DNA from: UBA8919 sp041658185
GTDB lineage: Bacteria; Elusimicrobiota; UBA8919
Assembly (NCBI GenBank): GCA_041658185.1
Contig: JBBAAR010000009.1
Coordinates: 62,001-126,000 of the forward strand
Reading direction: 5' to 3'
DNA: 64,000 nt
Under the pieces are notes generated by a model. It was not told the origin of the DNA. It saw only the letters and a program-made list of their open reading frames with translations, and did no database searches. The position numbers and the translations under genes are program-made. Positions 7,860 to 15,187 of the stretch are shown piece by piece (within the stretch, counting starts at the first letter, position 1; the number at the start of each line of letters is the position of its first letter).

Positions 7860-9508
7860 GAAGTGATGATGTAAAAAAAGGGGTTGAAAGGACGCCGAAC
7901 AGATGCTTGATTTACGCAACAGGTGTTTCCAAAACATCGCTGCAAAAACCGTTTATAGGTATCGCTTCAAGTTATTCCGATTTAGTTCCCGGTCATATCG
8001 GTATGAGGGATTTGGAAAGATTTATAGAAAGAGGAATTGAGGCGGGACAAGGCACTCCTTTCATTTTCGGACTTCCCGCTATCTGCGACGGTATAGCGAT
8101 GGGACACTCTGGTATGTGCTATTCTCTTCCTTCAAGAGAACTTATAGCCGATTGCGTTGAGTCGGTAGCAAATGCGCATAAACTTGACGGAATAGTGTTT
8201 CTTACTAATTGCGATAAAATCACTCCCGGAATGCTTATGGCTGCCGGCCGCCTCAACATTCCTTCAATAATTGTTACAGCTGGTCCGATGATGACAGGTT
8301 TTTACGACGGTAAAAGACGTTCCCTTGTTCGTGATACATTTGAAGCAGTCGGACTTTACCGTGCAAAAAAAATAAATGAAAGAGAATTGGAAGAGTTGGA
8401 ATTATCCGCATGTCCGGGTGCCGGAAGTTGTCAGGGACTTTACACCGCCAACACGATGGCATGTTTGACGGAAGCGATGGGAATGTCGCTTGTCGGCTGC
8501 GCCACCGCCCCGGCCGTATCATCCAAAAAAAGACGTATCGCATATGAATCGGGACAGAGAATAGTTGAACTTGTCAATAAGCAGATTTTACCGAGAAGGA
8601 TTTTAACAGACGATGCTTTTTACAATGCAATCGTCGTGGATATGGCATTGGGCGGCTCTACCAATACCGTGCTTCACCTTCCAGCAATAGCAAACGAATG
8701 CGGGAAAAAACTTCCGCTTAAACTTTTTGATGAAATTTCCCAAAAGACACCGAACATAGTGAAATTGGAACCGGCCGGCGATTATTATATGGAGGATTTG
8801 GAAAATGCCGGCGGTGTCTCGGCGGTTATGTCAACGCTAAAAACGAAACTCAGGGACAACCCTACCGTCTCAGGAAAACGGATTTCGGAAATAATTAAAT
8901 TGGGAAGGGTTGAAAATTCCGATGTTATAAGACCGATAAACAAGCCGTACAATAAAACCGGCGGCATCGCAATTCTATTTGGAAATCTTGCACCGAACAG
9001 CTGCGTCGTAAAACAGTCGGCGGTTTCTGCGAAAGCGTTAAAATTTACAGGCAAAGCAAGGATTTGCGAATCGGAAGAATCAGCGATGAATTTAATCACT
9101 CTGAAAAAAATCAAAAAGGGTGATGTAATTGTGATAAGAAATGAAGGTCCCAAAGGCGGTCCCGGAATGAGAGAAATGCTGTCGCCGACTTCAGCCCTTG
9201 TCGGGATGGGACTTTCTGAGTCCGTTGCACTGATTACCGACGGCAGATTCTCCGGCGGTACCCGCGGTCCGTGCATAGGACATATTTCACCCGAAGCAGT
9301 CAACGGCGGAGCCATCGGAATAATTAAAGACGGCGAAGAGATAGTCATTGATATTCCCAACAGAACAATTTCAGTTCGCCTGACGGATGTTGAAATAAAA
9401 CTGCGACTTGCACGGAAAAAGCCATATGAGCCGAAAGTGAAAACCGGCTGGCTTAGCCGGTATGCGAAATTGGTTTCTTCCGCAGATTTAGGAGCAGTGC
9501 TAAAGTAA
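7856..9508 (+). CDS. ilvD: Dihydroxy-acid dehydratase
   Basis: Dehydrates 2,3-dihydroxy-isovalerate and -methylvalerate in valine and isoleucine synthesis. The 550 residues show the family motifs SNCDKITPGM-type (here TNCDKITPGM), CPGAGSCQGLYTANTM and DGRFSGGTRGPCIGH. The segment VPGHIGMRDL has glycine where the [2Fe-2S] class has a cysteine ligand (TPCN). This resembles the oxygen-sensitive [4Fe-4S] E. coli-type enzyme; that reading is inference. ilvB and ilvN follow, but only after a 7.7-kb accessory island. Confidence 0.95.
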   Translation: MRSDDVKKGVERTPNRCLIYATGVSKTSLQKPFIGIASSYSDLVPGHIGMRDLERFIERGIEAGQGTPFIFGLPAICDGIAMGHSGMCYSLPSRELIADCVESVANAHKLDGIVFLTNCDKITPGMLMAAGRLNIPSIIVTAGPMMTGFYDGKRRSLVRDTFEAVGLYRAKKINERELEELELSACPGAGSCQGLYTANTMACLTEAMGMSLVGCATAPAVSSKKRRIAYESGQRIVELVNKQILPRRILTDDAFYNAIVVDMALGGSTNTVLHLPAIANECGKKLPLKLFDEISQKTPNIVKLEPAGDYYMEDLENAGGVSAVMSTLKTKLRDNPTVSGKRISEIIKLGRVENSDVIRPINKPYNKTGGIAILFGNLAPNSCVVKQSAVSAKALKFTGKARICESEESAMNLITLKKIKKGDVIVIRNEGPKGGPGMREMLSPTSALVGMGLSESVALITDGRFSGGTRGPCIGHISPEAVNGGAIGIIKDGEEIVIDIPNRTISVRLTDVEIKLRLARKKPYEPKVKTGWLSRYAKLVSSADLGAVLK

Positions 9509-9565
9509 GGTTAAAAGTTAAAGGTTTAAGGTTTAAATTTTAACCTTTAATTTATACCTTTAATT
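9509..9565. repeat. Simple-word palindromic element, copy B
   Basis: Second copy of the 'ggtttaa...ttaacctttaa' element found at 7413-7472 and 25378-25433. It fills the gap between ilvD and the nuclease-fold gene. Confidence 0.75.
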
Positions 9566-9575
9566 TGGTTTTATT

Positions 9576-11258
9576 ATGATTGATACAAAAAAACTTTTTC
9601 AAAAAATTGTTGAAGGCGTTAAAAATTCAGGCGTCGGCTCAAAGATAAAAGAGATGAGACCGCTTTCCTATAATCAGGTCAACACTTATGTTACCTGTCC
9701 GTCAAAATACAGATTCAGTTATCTGCAGACAGCTGTTGCAGATACTGCTGATGAAACGACGGTAAAAGGGGCGCAACTTGTATTTTATAATGTTTTAACT
9801 CGCACGCTCAAAGACGCATATAAGTCGGGAACTATTGCCCCGCTTGCGCAGATAATTTCTATTTTTGAAAGATATTGGGTGCCGTCGGATTTCAGAGACC
9901 CGTCGGAAGAAATAAAATACCGCGAAGAAGGAAAAAAGATTTTAGAAAATTATTTTCAACTTAACAAAGATGAAAAAGGTAAGGTTGCGCAAACCGTCAG
10001 CTGGAAGGACAAAGATAAAAAATTTCCCGCTCTTGACCAGAAAGTCCTTGTACAATTCGGTGATGTAAAAATGAGTGAAAGAATAAACAGAATTATGGTT
10101 TTGCCCGACGGAAGTTATGAGTCCGTAATTTACAGGATGTCAAGACCGTGGGGAACGGATTTAAGACCCGCACTATTTCTTGCCGCCGCAAAAAAACTTT
10201 TTCCGTTTAGACGCCACAAAATCACTTATTATTACCTGCGGGAAAATAAAAAAGTTGTCTGCGACATAAAAAAAGACATTACGGAAAAACTTAACATTAT
10301 GGTAAAAAGTGTTGCAACAGGAATTGTAAAAGGCGAGTTTTCCCCGGATAAGGGCTCATGGTGCGCTATATGTAATTTCAGAAGTTCCTGTTCAATGTGG
10401 GCTGGTTTCAAAATTGAGCGCGGCAGGTTCCGGCTTTCTTATTCAAAAATGAATGTGTTCTTAAACTGTCCCCGCCAGTACAGATTTATATATGTTGACA
10501 AAGTAAGAACAAAACCCCACTCGTTTTTTTCAATAGGAACAAGCATCCACGAAGCATTTGAAAGTTTCTACGATTACGACGGAATTATGAAGCGTCCTCG
10601 CATTGGTTATCTTTTGCGACTACTTAAGGCATCATGGAAAAGCGACGGGTACATAGAGGACGGCGTCAACGAACAGGAGTATTATAAAAAAGCGGAAAAG
10701 ATGATAAAAAATTATTACAAAACATTCGTTGAAAAAAACAAATTCAGAAAGGCATACAAAATTGAGGAGTATTTTGAACTTCCCATCGGCAAAAAGGGCT
10801 TGATGACCGGTTTTATAGACCGTCTTGATGAAAATGAAGACGGAAGTTACGAAATTATGGATTATAAAACGGAACCGAAATGGCCCGATGAAAAAATTAT
10901 GGACGACCACAAACTTCAACTCACGCTTTACTGGTGGGCATGCAAGGAAGGAAAATTGACGCCTGTTCCGCCGTCGGCACTTTCACTTTTTATGCTTGAA
11001 TTTGACAAAAAAGTTACATTTTTTCCGAATATAACCGGATCCGATTTAAAAAAAGACGATATAGACATCAACAAAATGATTGACGAAAATGTAGCATTAG
11101 TTGATAAAACGGTTGAAGAAATAGAAAAATGCCTGGCACTTTTTAAAGACGGAGGCCACCATCCTGACGAGTCATTCCCGCCTAAAGAAAATGTTTGGTG
11201 TTCCCACTGCGATTTCCGATTTGATTGCCCGTTGTTTGCGACAGAAAAGAAGTTATAA
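9576..11258 (+). CDS. RecB/AddB-type PD-(D/E)XK nuclease-fold protein with two tandem copies
   Basis: 560 residues made of two homologous halves. Each begins with the RecB-family entry motif (LSYNQVNTYVTCPSKYRFSY near residue 29; LSYSKMNVFLNCPRQYRFIY near residue 288) and ends with an iron-sulfur-type cysteine cluster (CAICNFRSSC; CSHCDFRFDC). The second half keeps the catalytic residues: GFIDRLDE and EIMDYKT with the QLTLYWWA helix (motif QxxxY). In the first half the corresponding positions read SERINRI and SVIYRMS, so the catalytic Asp and Lys are lost and it is probably structural or DNA-binding. The upstream 67 bases contain a palindromic repeat. Role inferred: DNA repair or end processing. 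Confidence 0.8.
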   Translation: MIDTKKLFQKIVEGVKNSGVGSKIKEMRPLSYNQVNTYVTCPSKYRFSYLQTAVADTADETTVKGAQLVFYNVLTRTLKDAYKSGTIAPLAQIISIFERYWVPSDFRDPSEEIKYREEGKKILENYFQLNKDEKGKVAQTVSWKDKDKKFPALDQKVLVQFGDVKMSERINRIMVLPDGSYESVIYRMSRPWGTDLRPALFLAAAKKLFPFRRHKITYYYLRENKKVVCDIKKDITEKLNIMVKSVATGIVKGEFSPDKGSWCAICNFRSSCSMWAGFKIERGRFRLSYSKMNVFLNCPRQYRFIYVDKVRTKPHSFFSIGTSIHEAFESFYDYDGIMKRPRIGYLLRLLKASWKSDGYIEDGVNEQEYYKKAEKMIKNYYKTFVEKNKFRKAYKIEEYFELPIGKKGLMTGFIDRLDENEDGSYEIMDYKTEPKWPDEKIMDDHKLQLTLYWWACKEGKLTPVPPSALSLFMLEFDKKVTFFPNITGSDLKKDDIDINKMIDENVALVDKTVEEIEKCLALFKDGGHHPDESFPPKENVWCSHCDFRFDCPLFATEKKL

Positions 11259-11367
11259 ATAAGTTACAAATAAGTTACCCAAAAGTTACAATAGATTATG
11301 TATAATAATAGTATGAAAACGCAGACAAATATCATTAAAACGCATAAATTTCGTTATTTAAGTTCCT

Positions 11368-11395
11368 TATCTATCTATCTATCTATCTATCTATC
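11368..11395 (+). repeat. Seven-copy TATC tetranucleotide microsatellite
   Basis: Seven perfect tandem TATC units, about 105 bases upstream of the DGR target gene start and upstream of a terminator-like hairpin. Tetranucleotide runs of this length are prone to slippage. Here a change would alter the leader length, not a reading frame. Confidence 0.9.
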
Positions 11396-11442
11396 CTTGT
11401 GAAGATAAAAAAGGAAAGGTAAATAGCGGCAAAAAAGAAAGA

Positions 11443-11474
11443 AACCGGTTCACAAGTAAGTGGGCTGGTTTTTT
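11443..11474 (+). terminator. Intrinsic terminator or attenuator upstream of the DGR target gene
   Basis: An 11-base stem (aaccggttcac pairing with gtgggctggtt through two G-U pairs and one mismatch), a 6-base loop and a T-run. It sits 25 bases before the target gene start, so it could end transcription from the upstream region or attenuate the DGR transcript. Confidence 0.6.
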
Positions 11475-11499
11475 ATTTCCTGTTTTTGGGAGGTACGTT

Positions 11500-12495
11500 A
11501 TGAAACAGTTTAAGATTGAAGATTTAACCCTGAATCAAGTTCAGGGGAAGATTTTGCTGTTCGCTATTTTCTCTTTACTATTCACCCTTCACCCTTTACG
11601 GCTTACCGCCGGCAACCTTGACAGTCCGAGTGCGCCTGCGGCGACGGGGGTAACGCTGACTGACATAAGAAACCGTATATCAAGCGGCACCGCAGCCGGA
11701 ACACACTCGCTTCAACCCTCTGCCTCGCCCGCTTCAACCGGATATACTTTACAACAGATATACGATGCTGTGCCCGCATCTACCACGACTGCGACAGCGG
11801 GTGATGTTCTTAGCAACAGAACATTCATACAAAGAGCAGCCGGCGTAATGTCATATTCAACCGGAACCCTTCCTACCCAGACCTTATCTGCGGCGAATGA
11901 GACGGTGAGTGCGGGATATTATGCGGCGACTACGCTATCAGCGGTGGATGCCGACCTTGCGGTAGGAAACATCAAAACAGGTGTAAATATATTCGGCAAG
12001 GCAGGCACTCTTACAAGCGGTGCCGTTCCGGATACCGACCAGACAACAAGTTATACGGCAACTGTCGGTGAAGACCACGATTATCAGCCCGCCGCTACTC
12101 AGATGAATTATACGCTTAACGGAACTACGACGACAACTGATAACCGTACGGGGCTGGAGTGGGCGCAAAATGGAACAGGTGCGGGCTGTAATAGCGGCAC
12201 TGCTATCACATGGGAACAGGCCTTGACATTTTGCGAGGGCTTGAATTTTGCCGGACGCACCGATTGGCGTTTGCCCAATGCGAAGGAACTGTTTTCCATT
12301 GTGAGGTTTGAAGGTGCGGCACCGTTTATAAACCAGACCGCATTTCCAAACACGGTATCCAATTATTACTGGACGAGCACAACATATGTGCCGACTACTG
12401 CCTACGCCATGATTGTGAACTTCAGTAACGGCAACGTGACCAACGACGGTAAGACCACTCTCTATTATGTCCGTCCGGTTCGCGGAGGCCCGTAG
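11500..12495 (+). CDS. DGR target: secreted protein with variable DUF1566 (Lcl C-terminal-like) domain
   Basis: 331 residues with a strong SD (GGGAGG). The N-terminal 38 residues form an export signal with an unusual polar insertion (EDLTLNQVQGK, from a short palindrome) before the hydrophobic core LLFAIFSLLFTL. A Ser/Thr/Ala-rich stalk follows (residues 40-190), with repeated 'TGYTLQQIYDAV'-like and 'AGYYAATTLSAVDADL' phrases. The C-terminal domain (about 195-331) has DUF1566 hallmarks: TGLEWAQ, ITWEQALTFCEGLNFAG, TDWRLPNAKEL, YYWTST, and the terminal YYVRPVRGG. This is the C-type-lectin-like fold used by DGR variable proteins. The last 36 residues are the variable repeat. Probable role: surface or extracellular binding protein whose ligand contacts are diversified. 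Confidence 0.9.
   Translation: MKQFKIEDLTLNQVQGKILLFAIFSLLFTLHPLRLTAGNLDSPSAPAATGVTLTDIRNRISSGTAAGTHSLQPSASPASTGYTLQQIYDAVPASTTTATAGDVLSNRTFIQRAAGVMSYSTGTLPTQTLSAANETVSAGYYAATTLSAVDADLAVGNIKTGVNIFGKAGTLTSGAVPDTDQTTSYTATVGEDHDYQPAATQMNYTLNGTTTTTDNRTGLEWAQNGTGAGCNSGTAITWEQALTFCEGLNFAGRTDWRLPNAKELFSIVRFEGAAPFINQTAFPNTVSNYYWTSTTYVPTTAYAMIVNFSNGNVTNDGKTTLYYVRPVRGGP
12384..12489 (+). repeat. DGR variable repeat (VR)
   Basis: 106 bases aligned without gaps to the template repeat downstream. There are exactly ten differences, and every one is at a template adenine (A to C, G or T). They change eight codons of the target, mostly template Asn (AAY) to Thr, Tyr, Ser, Gly or Leu. The last 28 bases are identical in both repeats and GC-rich, as expected for the initiation-of-mutagenic-homing region. 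Confidence 0.96.
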
Positions 12496-12523
12496 GTTAT
12501 TTGGTTATTTGATTATTTGGGGG

Positions 12524-12546
12524 TTTCAGGGGGTATCCCCCTGAAA
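12524..12546 (+). promoter_or_regulatory. Perfect hairpin/cruciform behind the VR
   Basis: Ten-base perfect stem with a TAT loop, 34 bases after the VR end. DGRs such as the Bordetella phage system need a DNA hairpin just behind the VR for homing. A transcription terminator is less likely because no T-run follows on the plus strand (it runs into AAAAAATG). Confidence 0.6.
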
Positions 12547-12553
12547 AAATGAA

Positions 12554-12808
12554 ATGGCAAAATTAAGAAAAAAAGGGATATTTTATCTGCTTGAGGGAGA
12601 AGAAGCGAAAAAATTCGCTTCGGTTCTCGGTCTTAAACTGATAGAGAAAAAAGTTACAGAGCCGTCCGGTGAAACAAAAATCAATTTAAGTTGCGGTTTC
12701 CCTCATAGCGGACTGGACAAGTATATCGGAAAACTACTTCGCATGGGCGAAGATGTTGAGATTGTAGAAAACGGGAATGTCGTTGAAAAAATTCACCCCG
12801 TTAGATAA
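12554..12808 (+). CDS. Small MutS domain-I-like protein of the DGR cassette
   Basis: 84 residues. The order of features follows the mismatch-recognition domain of MutS from its recognition loop on: GIFYLLEGEEAKKF (compare MutS DFYELFYDDAKRA), LGLKLIEKK, then CGFPHSGLDKYIGKLLRMG and DVEIVEN (compare MutS AGIPYHAVENYLAKLVNQG and VAICEQ). The F-Y pair is kept, but the glutamate of the F-x-E mismatch motif is replaced by Leu. The assignment comes from reading the pattern, not from a search. It lies between the target gene and avd. Likely role: nucleic-acid or cDNA:target heteroduplex binding, inferred. Confidence 0.6.
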   Translation: MAKLRKKGIFYLLEGEEAKKFASVLGLKLIEKKVTEPSGETKINLSCGFPHSGLDKYIGKLLRMGEDVEIVENGNVVEKIHPVR

Positions 12809-12846
12809 CCAAAGAACAGTATCTAACGGGGTAAAGGTGGTCAAAA

Positions 12847-13203
12847 ATGGCTCAATATGAACACTTGCCGATATACAAAAAGATGTTTGACCTGACCGTT
12901 TACATAGAGCAGATTGTCAAGAATTTCAGCAGATACCATAAATATACCATCGGCAGTGAAATGAGAAATCTGTCCCGTGAAGTTTTAGTGCTGGTGATAA
13001 AAGCGAACTCCGAAAAAGACAAAAAAGAGATGCTGCTGAAAGTAAGGGAAAAACTTGAAGAAATGAAAATTCTGGCACGGCTCGCCAAGGAGGTGAAAGC
13101 GTTCGGGAGTTTTAAGTCCTTTGAGTATCTCGTGAAAGAGTTAGTTGATATAAGCAGACAGAATGAGGGCTGGCTGAGGAGCCAGAATCCCGTTTCTAAA
13201 TAG
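12847..13203 (+). CDS. avd: Avd, DGR accessory variability determinant (four-helix bundle)
   Basis: 118 residues, all helical, with the Avd family pattern: LPIYKKMFDLTVYIEQIVKNF in helix 1, the YHKYTIGSEMRNLSRE turn, a Lys/Glu-rich third helix, and the closing ISRQNEGWLRS. Avd forms a basic pentamer that binds the reverse transcriptase and the template RNA and is needed for mutagenic retrohoming. It lies upstream of the template repeat, the normal target-avd-TR-RT order, with a good SD (AAGGTGG). Confidence 0.9.
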   Translation: MAQYEHLPIYKKMFDLTVYIEQIVKNFSRYHKYTIGSEMRNLSREVLVLVIKANSEKDKKEMLLKVREKLEEMKILARLAKEVKAFGSFKSFEYLVKELVDISRQNEGWLRSQNPVSK

Positions 13204-13328
13204 GAACGGGGGCGTGCTCAGGTAACACACGGGGCACCCTCGCCACCCCGGAATAATCGGGGTATTATATTCAGGGCTGTTTACTCTTTTTTCCCGGAGA
13301 TGATTGCCCGGTGACTCCGAAATAATCC

Positions 13329-13472
13329 GACAGGATTTACAGGATAAAACCGGAACCACGAATAGACACGAATAAACACGAACAATAAAAATTGTAGGCA
13401 CGAATTTATTCGTGCAAATTAGTGTTCATTCGTGGCAAAAAACAATGAATTAAAAATCCTGTTAATCCTGTC
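13329..13472. repeat. Nested palindromic element ('cacgaat' family) between avd and TR
   Basis: Outer arms gacaggatttacaggat and atcctgttaatcctgtc enclose inner arms built from 'cacgaa' words on the left and 'ttcgtg' words on the right, with a gcacgaatttattcgtgc hairpin between. Related elements lie at 28619, 29828-29946, 41806-41907 and 60137-60205. In this position it will be part of the template RNA leader. Confidence 0.75.
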
Positions 13473-13504
13473 AAAGATGTCTTATCGGAGAAAGTGCGGG
13501 GGTT

Positions 13505-13610
13505 ATATGTGCCGAATACTACCAACGCCATGATTGTGAACTTCAATAACGGCAACGTGAACAACGACAATAAGACCAATAACTATTATGTCCGTCCGGT
13601 TCGCGGAGGC
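13505..13610 (+). repeat. DGR template repeat (TR)
   Basis: 106 bases, the invariant donor for the VR. Translated in the VR frame it is strikingly Asn-rich at the variable positions (AAC/AAT codons), the hallmark of DGR templates, because adenine mutagenesis of AAY reaches many residues without making stops. Its final bases, CGCGGAGGC, also contain the GGAGG that serves as SD for the reverse transcriptase. Confidence 0.96.
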
Positions 13611-13618
13611 GCGTGTGT

Positions 13619-15187
13619 ATGAATGACTTGTTTTCATTTCAAAATATCTACAGATGTTATCTGAAATGCCGCAGAAAAAAAAGGAATACGGCAAACGCTC
13701 TGCGTTTTGAGACGCATCTTGAAGACAACATCTGCAAACTGGAAGAGGAATTGAAAACAAAAAAATATCAGCCGGCCCGTTCTGTCTGCTTTGTTGCAAA
13801 AAAGCCGAAGTTTAGAGAGGTATTCGCGGCGGATTTCAGGGATAGGGTTGTTCATCACATTCTGGTATCTTATCTTGAAAAAATTTTTGAACCGGTTTTT
13901 ATTTATGACTCCTGGGCGTGCCGAATGAACAAGGGAACTCAGGCGGCGGTTAAACGACTGCGGAAATTCACCCGTTCAATTACTTTCAACGGGACACAGC
14001 AAGCGTTTTATTTGCAGTTGGACATAAAAAGTTTTTTCGTAAATATAAACAAAAACATACTTTCCGGTATTGTAAGCCGGAAAACGGACAATTCTGATAT
14101 TTTGTGGCTGCTGGGAAAAGTCCTTAACAACGACTGCACGAAAAATTATGTTTATAAGGGAAACAGGAAACTTCTTGATATGGTTCCCCCGCACAAGACG
14201 CTTTTTAACACGGCGCCGCATAAAGGGCTGCCGATAGGAAATCTTACAAGCCAGTTTTTTGCCAATGTTTATTTGAATGAGTTAGACCAGTTCGTAAAGC
14301 ATAATTTGAAAGCGAAGTATTATCTGCGGTATGTGGACGATTTTATTCTGCTGTCCGGGGATAAAGAACAGTTGACTTTATGGAAAGCGGAGATAGAGAA
14401 GTTTTTGCGGGAAAAACTGGATTTGGAACTAAATCCTAAAATGGAGAAACTGGGCTCCGTTTCAAACGGGATTGATTTTCTCGGCTATATCGTGAGACCG
14501 GCGTATATGCTTGTCCGAAGACGGGTCGTGAACAATTGTAAATCAAAACTGGCGTTAATAGAGAAAAAACTCGGACACCGTTTCCGGCGAGGGGTTCTTG
14601 AATTTCCTCCGGATATCGTGCGGAAAACGAAGGACTCGCTCTCCTCGTATCTGGCGCATTTCGCGCTGGCGAGTTCGTATAATCTCATAAAAGCGCTCGG
14701 CAGGAAATTCGGATTTGTCGGGGATTTCTGGAAATATTCGGGTCTCGTGTCCCCGCATTACTTCGTAAGTAAAATGAAACAGTACGAGTTTTTCAAAAGG
14801 ACGATTTGTGAATCCGGGCAGAGTCAGGTTATGATTTTCTTTCAGTCGGGGTGTTTTTATGAATTTTACGGCGAAGATTCTGAAGTTGCGGGCAAAGTTT
14901 TCGGGTTAAAGCAAAAAGAGATTGCCACGGGCTTACGCCCTCGCAATGACATTGTAGAAGGCAGTCATTGCGAACGAAGTGAAGCAATCTCTCGCAATGA
15001 CAAAAATTGTTTTGCTGGTTTTCCGATAGGTCTTGAGAGGAAATATGCCGGTATTGCGGCGGGAAACGGCTACTCCGTTTATGTTGTCAGCCAGATGAAT
15101 GATTTTTGTTTCAATCATAAAATCCTGCCGCGCGTTTTGACCAAAAAATACATAAGTGAAACCGGAGGCAAATATGAAAAAACTTAA
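13619..15187 (+). CDS. DGR reverse transcriptase with C-terminal MutS domain-I-like module
   Basis: 522 residues. RT motifs in order: YLQLDIKSFF (catalytic Asp), HKGLPIGNLTSQFFANVYL (the IGxxxSQ signature of DGR RTs), YLRYVDDF, and IDFLGYIV. From about residue 385 a second module reads like MutS domain I: MIFFQSGCFYEFYGEDSEVA (FYE mismatch-recognition motif kept), VFGLKQKE, FAGFPIGLERKYAGIAAG and SVYVVSQ, ending with RVLTKKYISETGG. A 74-base palindromic element is inserted in frame within this module. ATG 13619 is chosen because GGAGG lies 9 bases upstream, inside the TR; a GTG at 13613 is possible. It makes cDNA from the TR RNA with adenine-specific errors. Confidence 0.92.
   Translation: MNDLFSFQNIYRCYLKCRRKKRNTANALRFETHLEDNICKLEEELKTKKYQPARSVCFVAKKPKFREVFAADFRDRVVHHILVSYLEKIFEPVFIYDSWACRMNKGTQAAVKRLRKFTRSITFNGTQQAFYLQLDIKSFFVNINKNILSGIVSRKTDNSDILWLLGKVLNNDCTKNYVYKGNRKLLDMVPPHKTLFNTAPHKGLPIGNLTSQFFANVYLNELDQFVKHNLKAKYYLRYVDDFILLSGDKEQLTLWKAEIEKFLREKLDLELNPKMEKLGSVSNGIDFLGYIVRPAYMLVRRRVVNNCKSKLALIEKKLGHRFRRGVLEFPPDIVRKTKDSLSSYLAHFALASSYNLIKALGRKFGFVGDFWKYSGLVSPHYFVSKMKQYEFFKRTICESGQSQVMIFFQSGCFYEFYGEDSEVAGKVFGLKQKEIATGLRPRNDIVEGSHCERSEAISRNDKNCFAGFPIGLERKYAGIAAGNGYSVYVVSQMNDFCFNHKILPRVLTKKYISETGGKYEKT
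14918..15001. repeat. Palindromic element inserted in frame in the RT gene
   Basis: Arms GAGATTGCC...TCGCAATGAC and GTCATTGCG...GCAATCTC form a long imperfect palindrome of a type common as intergenic dispersed repeats. Here it is translated (containing SHCERSEAIS) and splits the MutS-I-like module between its helix and the FAGFPIG loop without breaking the frame. Confidence 0.8.

Noticed and set aside
8785..9360. 191-codon open frame on the minus strand inside ilvD
   Set aside because: Lies fully antisense to a well-conserved gene, has no SD, and its composition is the mirror of ilvD codon use.
11281..11310. Promoter (TATAAT at 11301) for the DGR target
   Set aside because: No -35-like sequence at 16-18 bases and a terminator lies between it and the gene; evidence too weak to list.
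12524..12546. Transcription terminator after the DGR target
   Set aside because: Stem is good, but followed by A's, not T's, on the plus strand; kept as a hairpin/cruciform instead.
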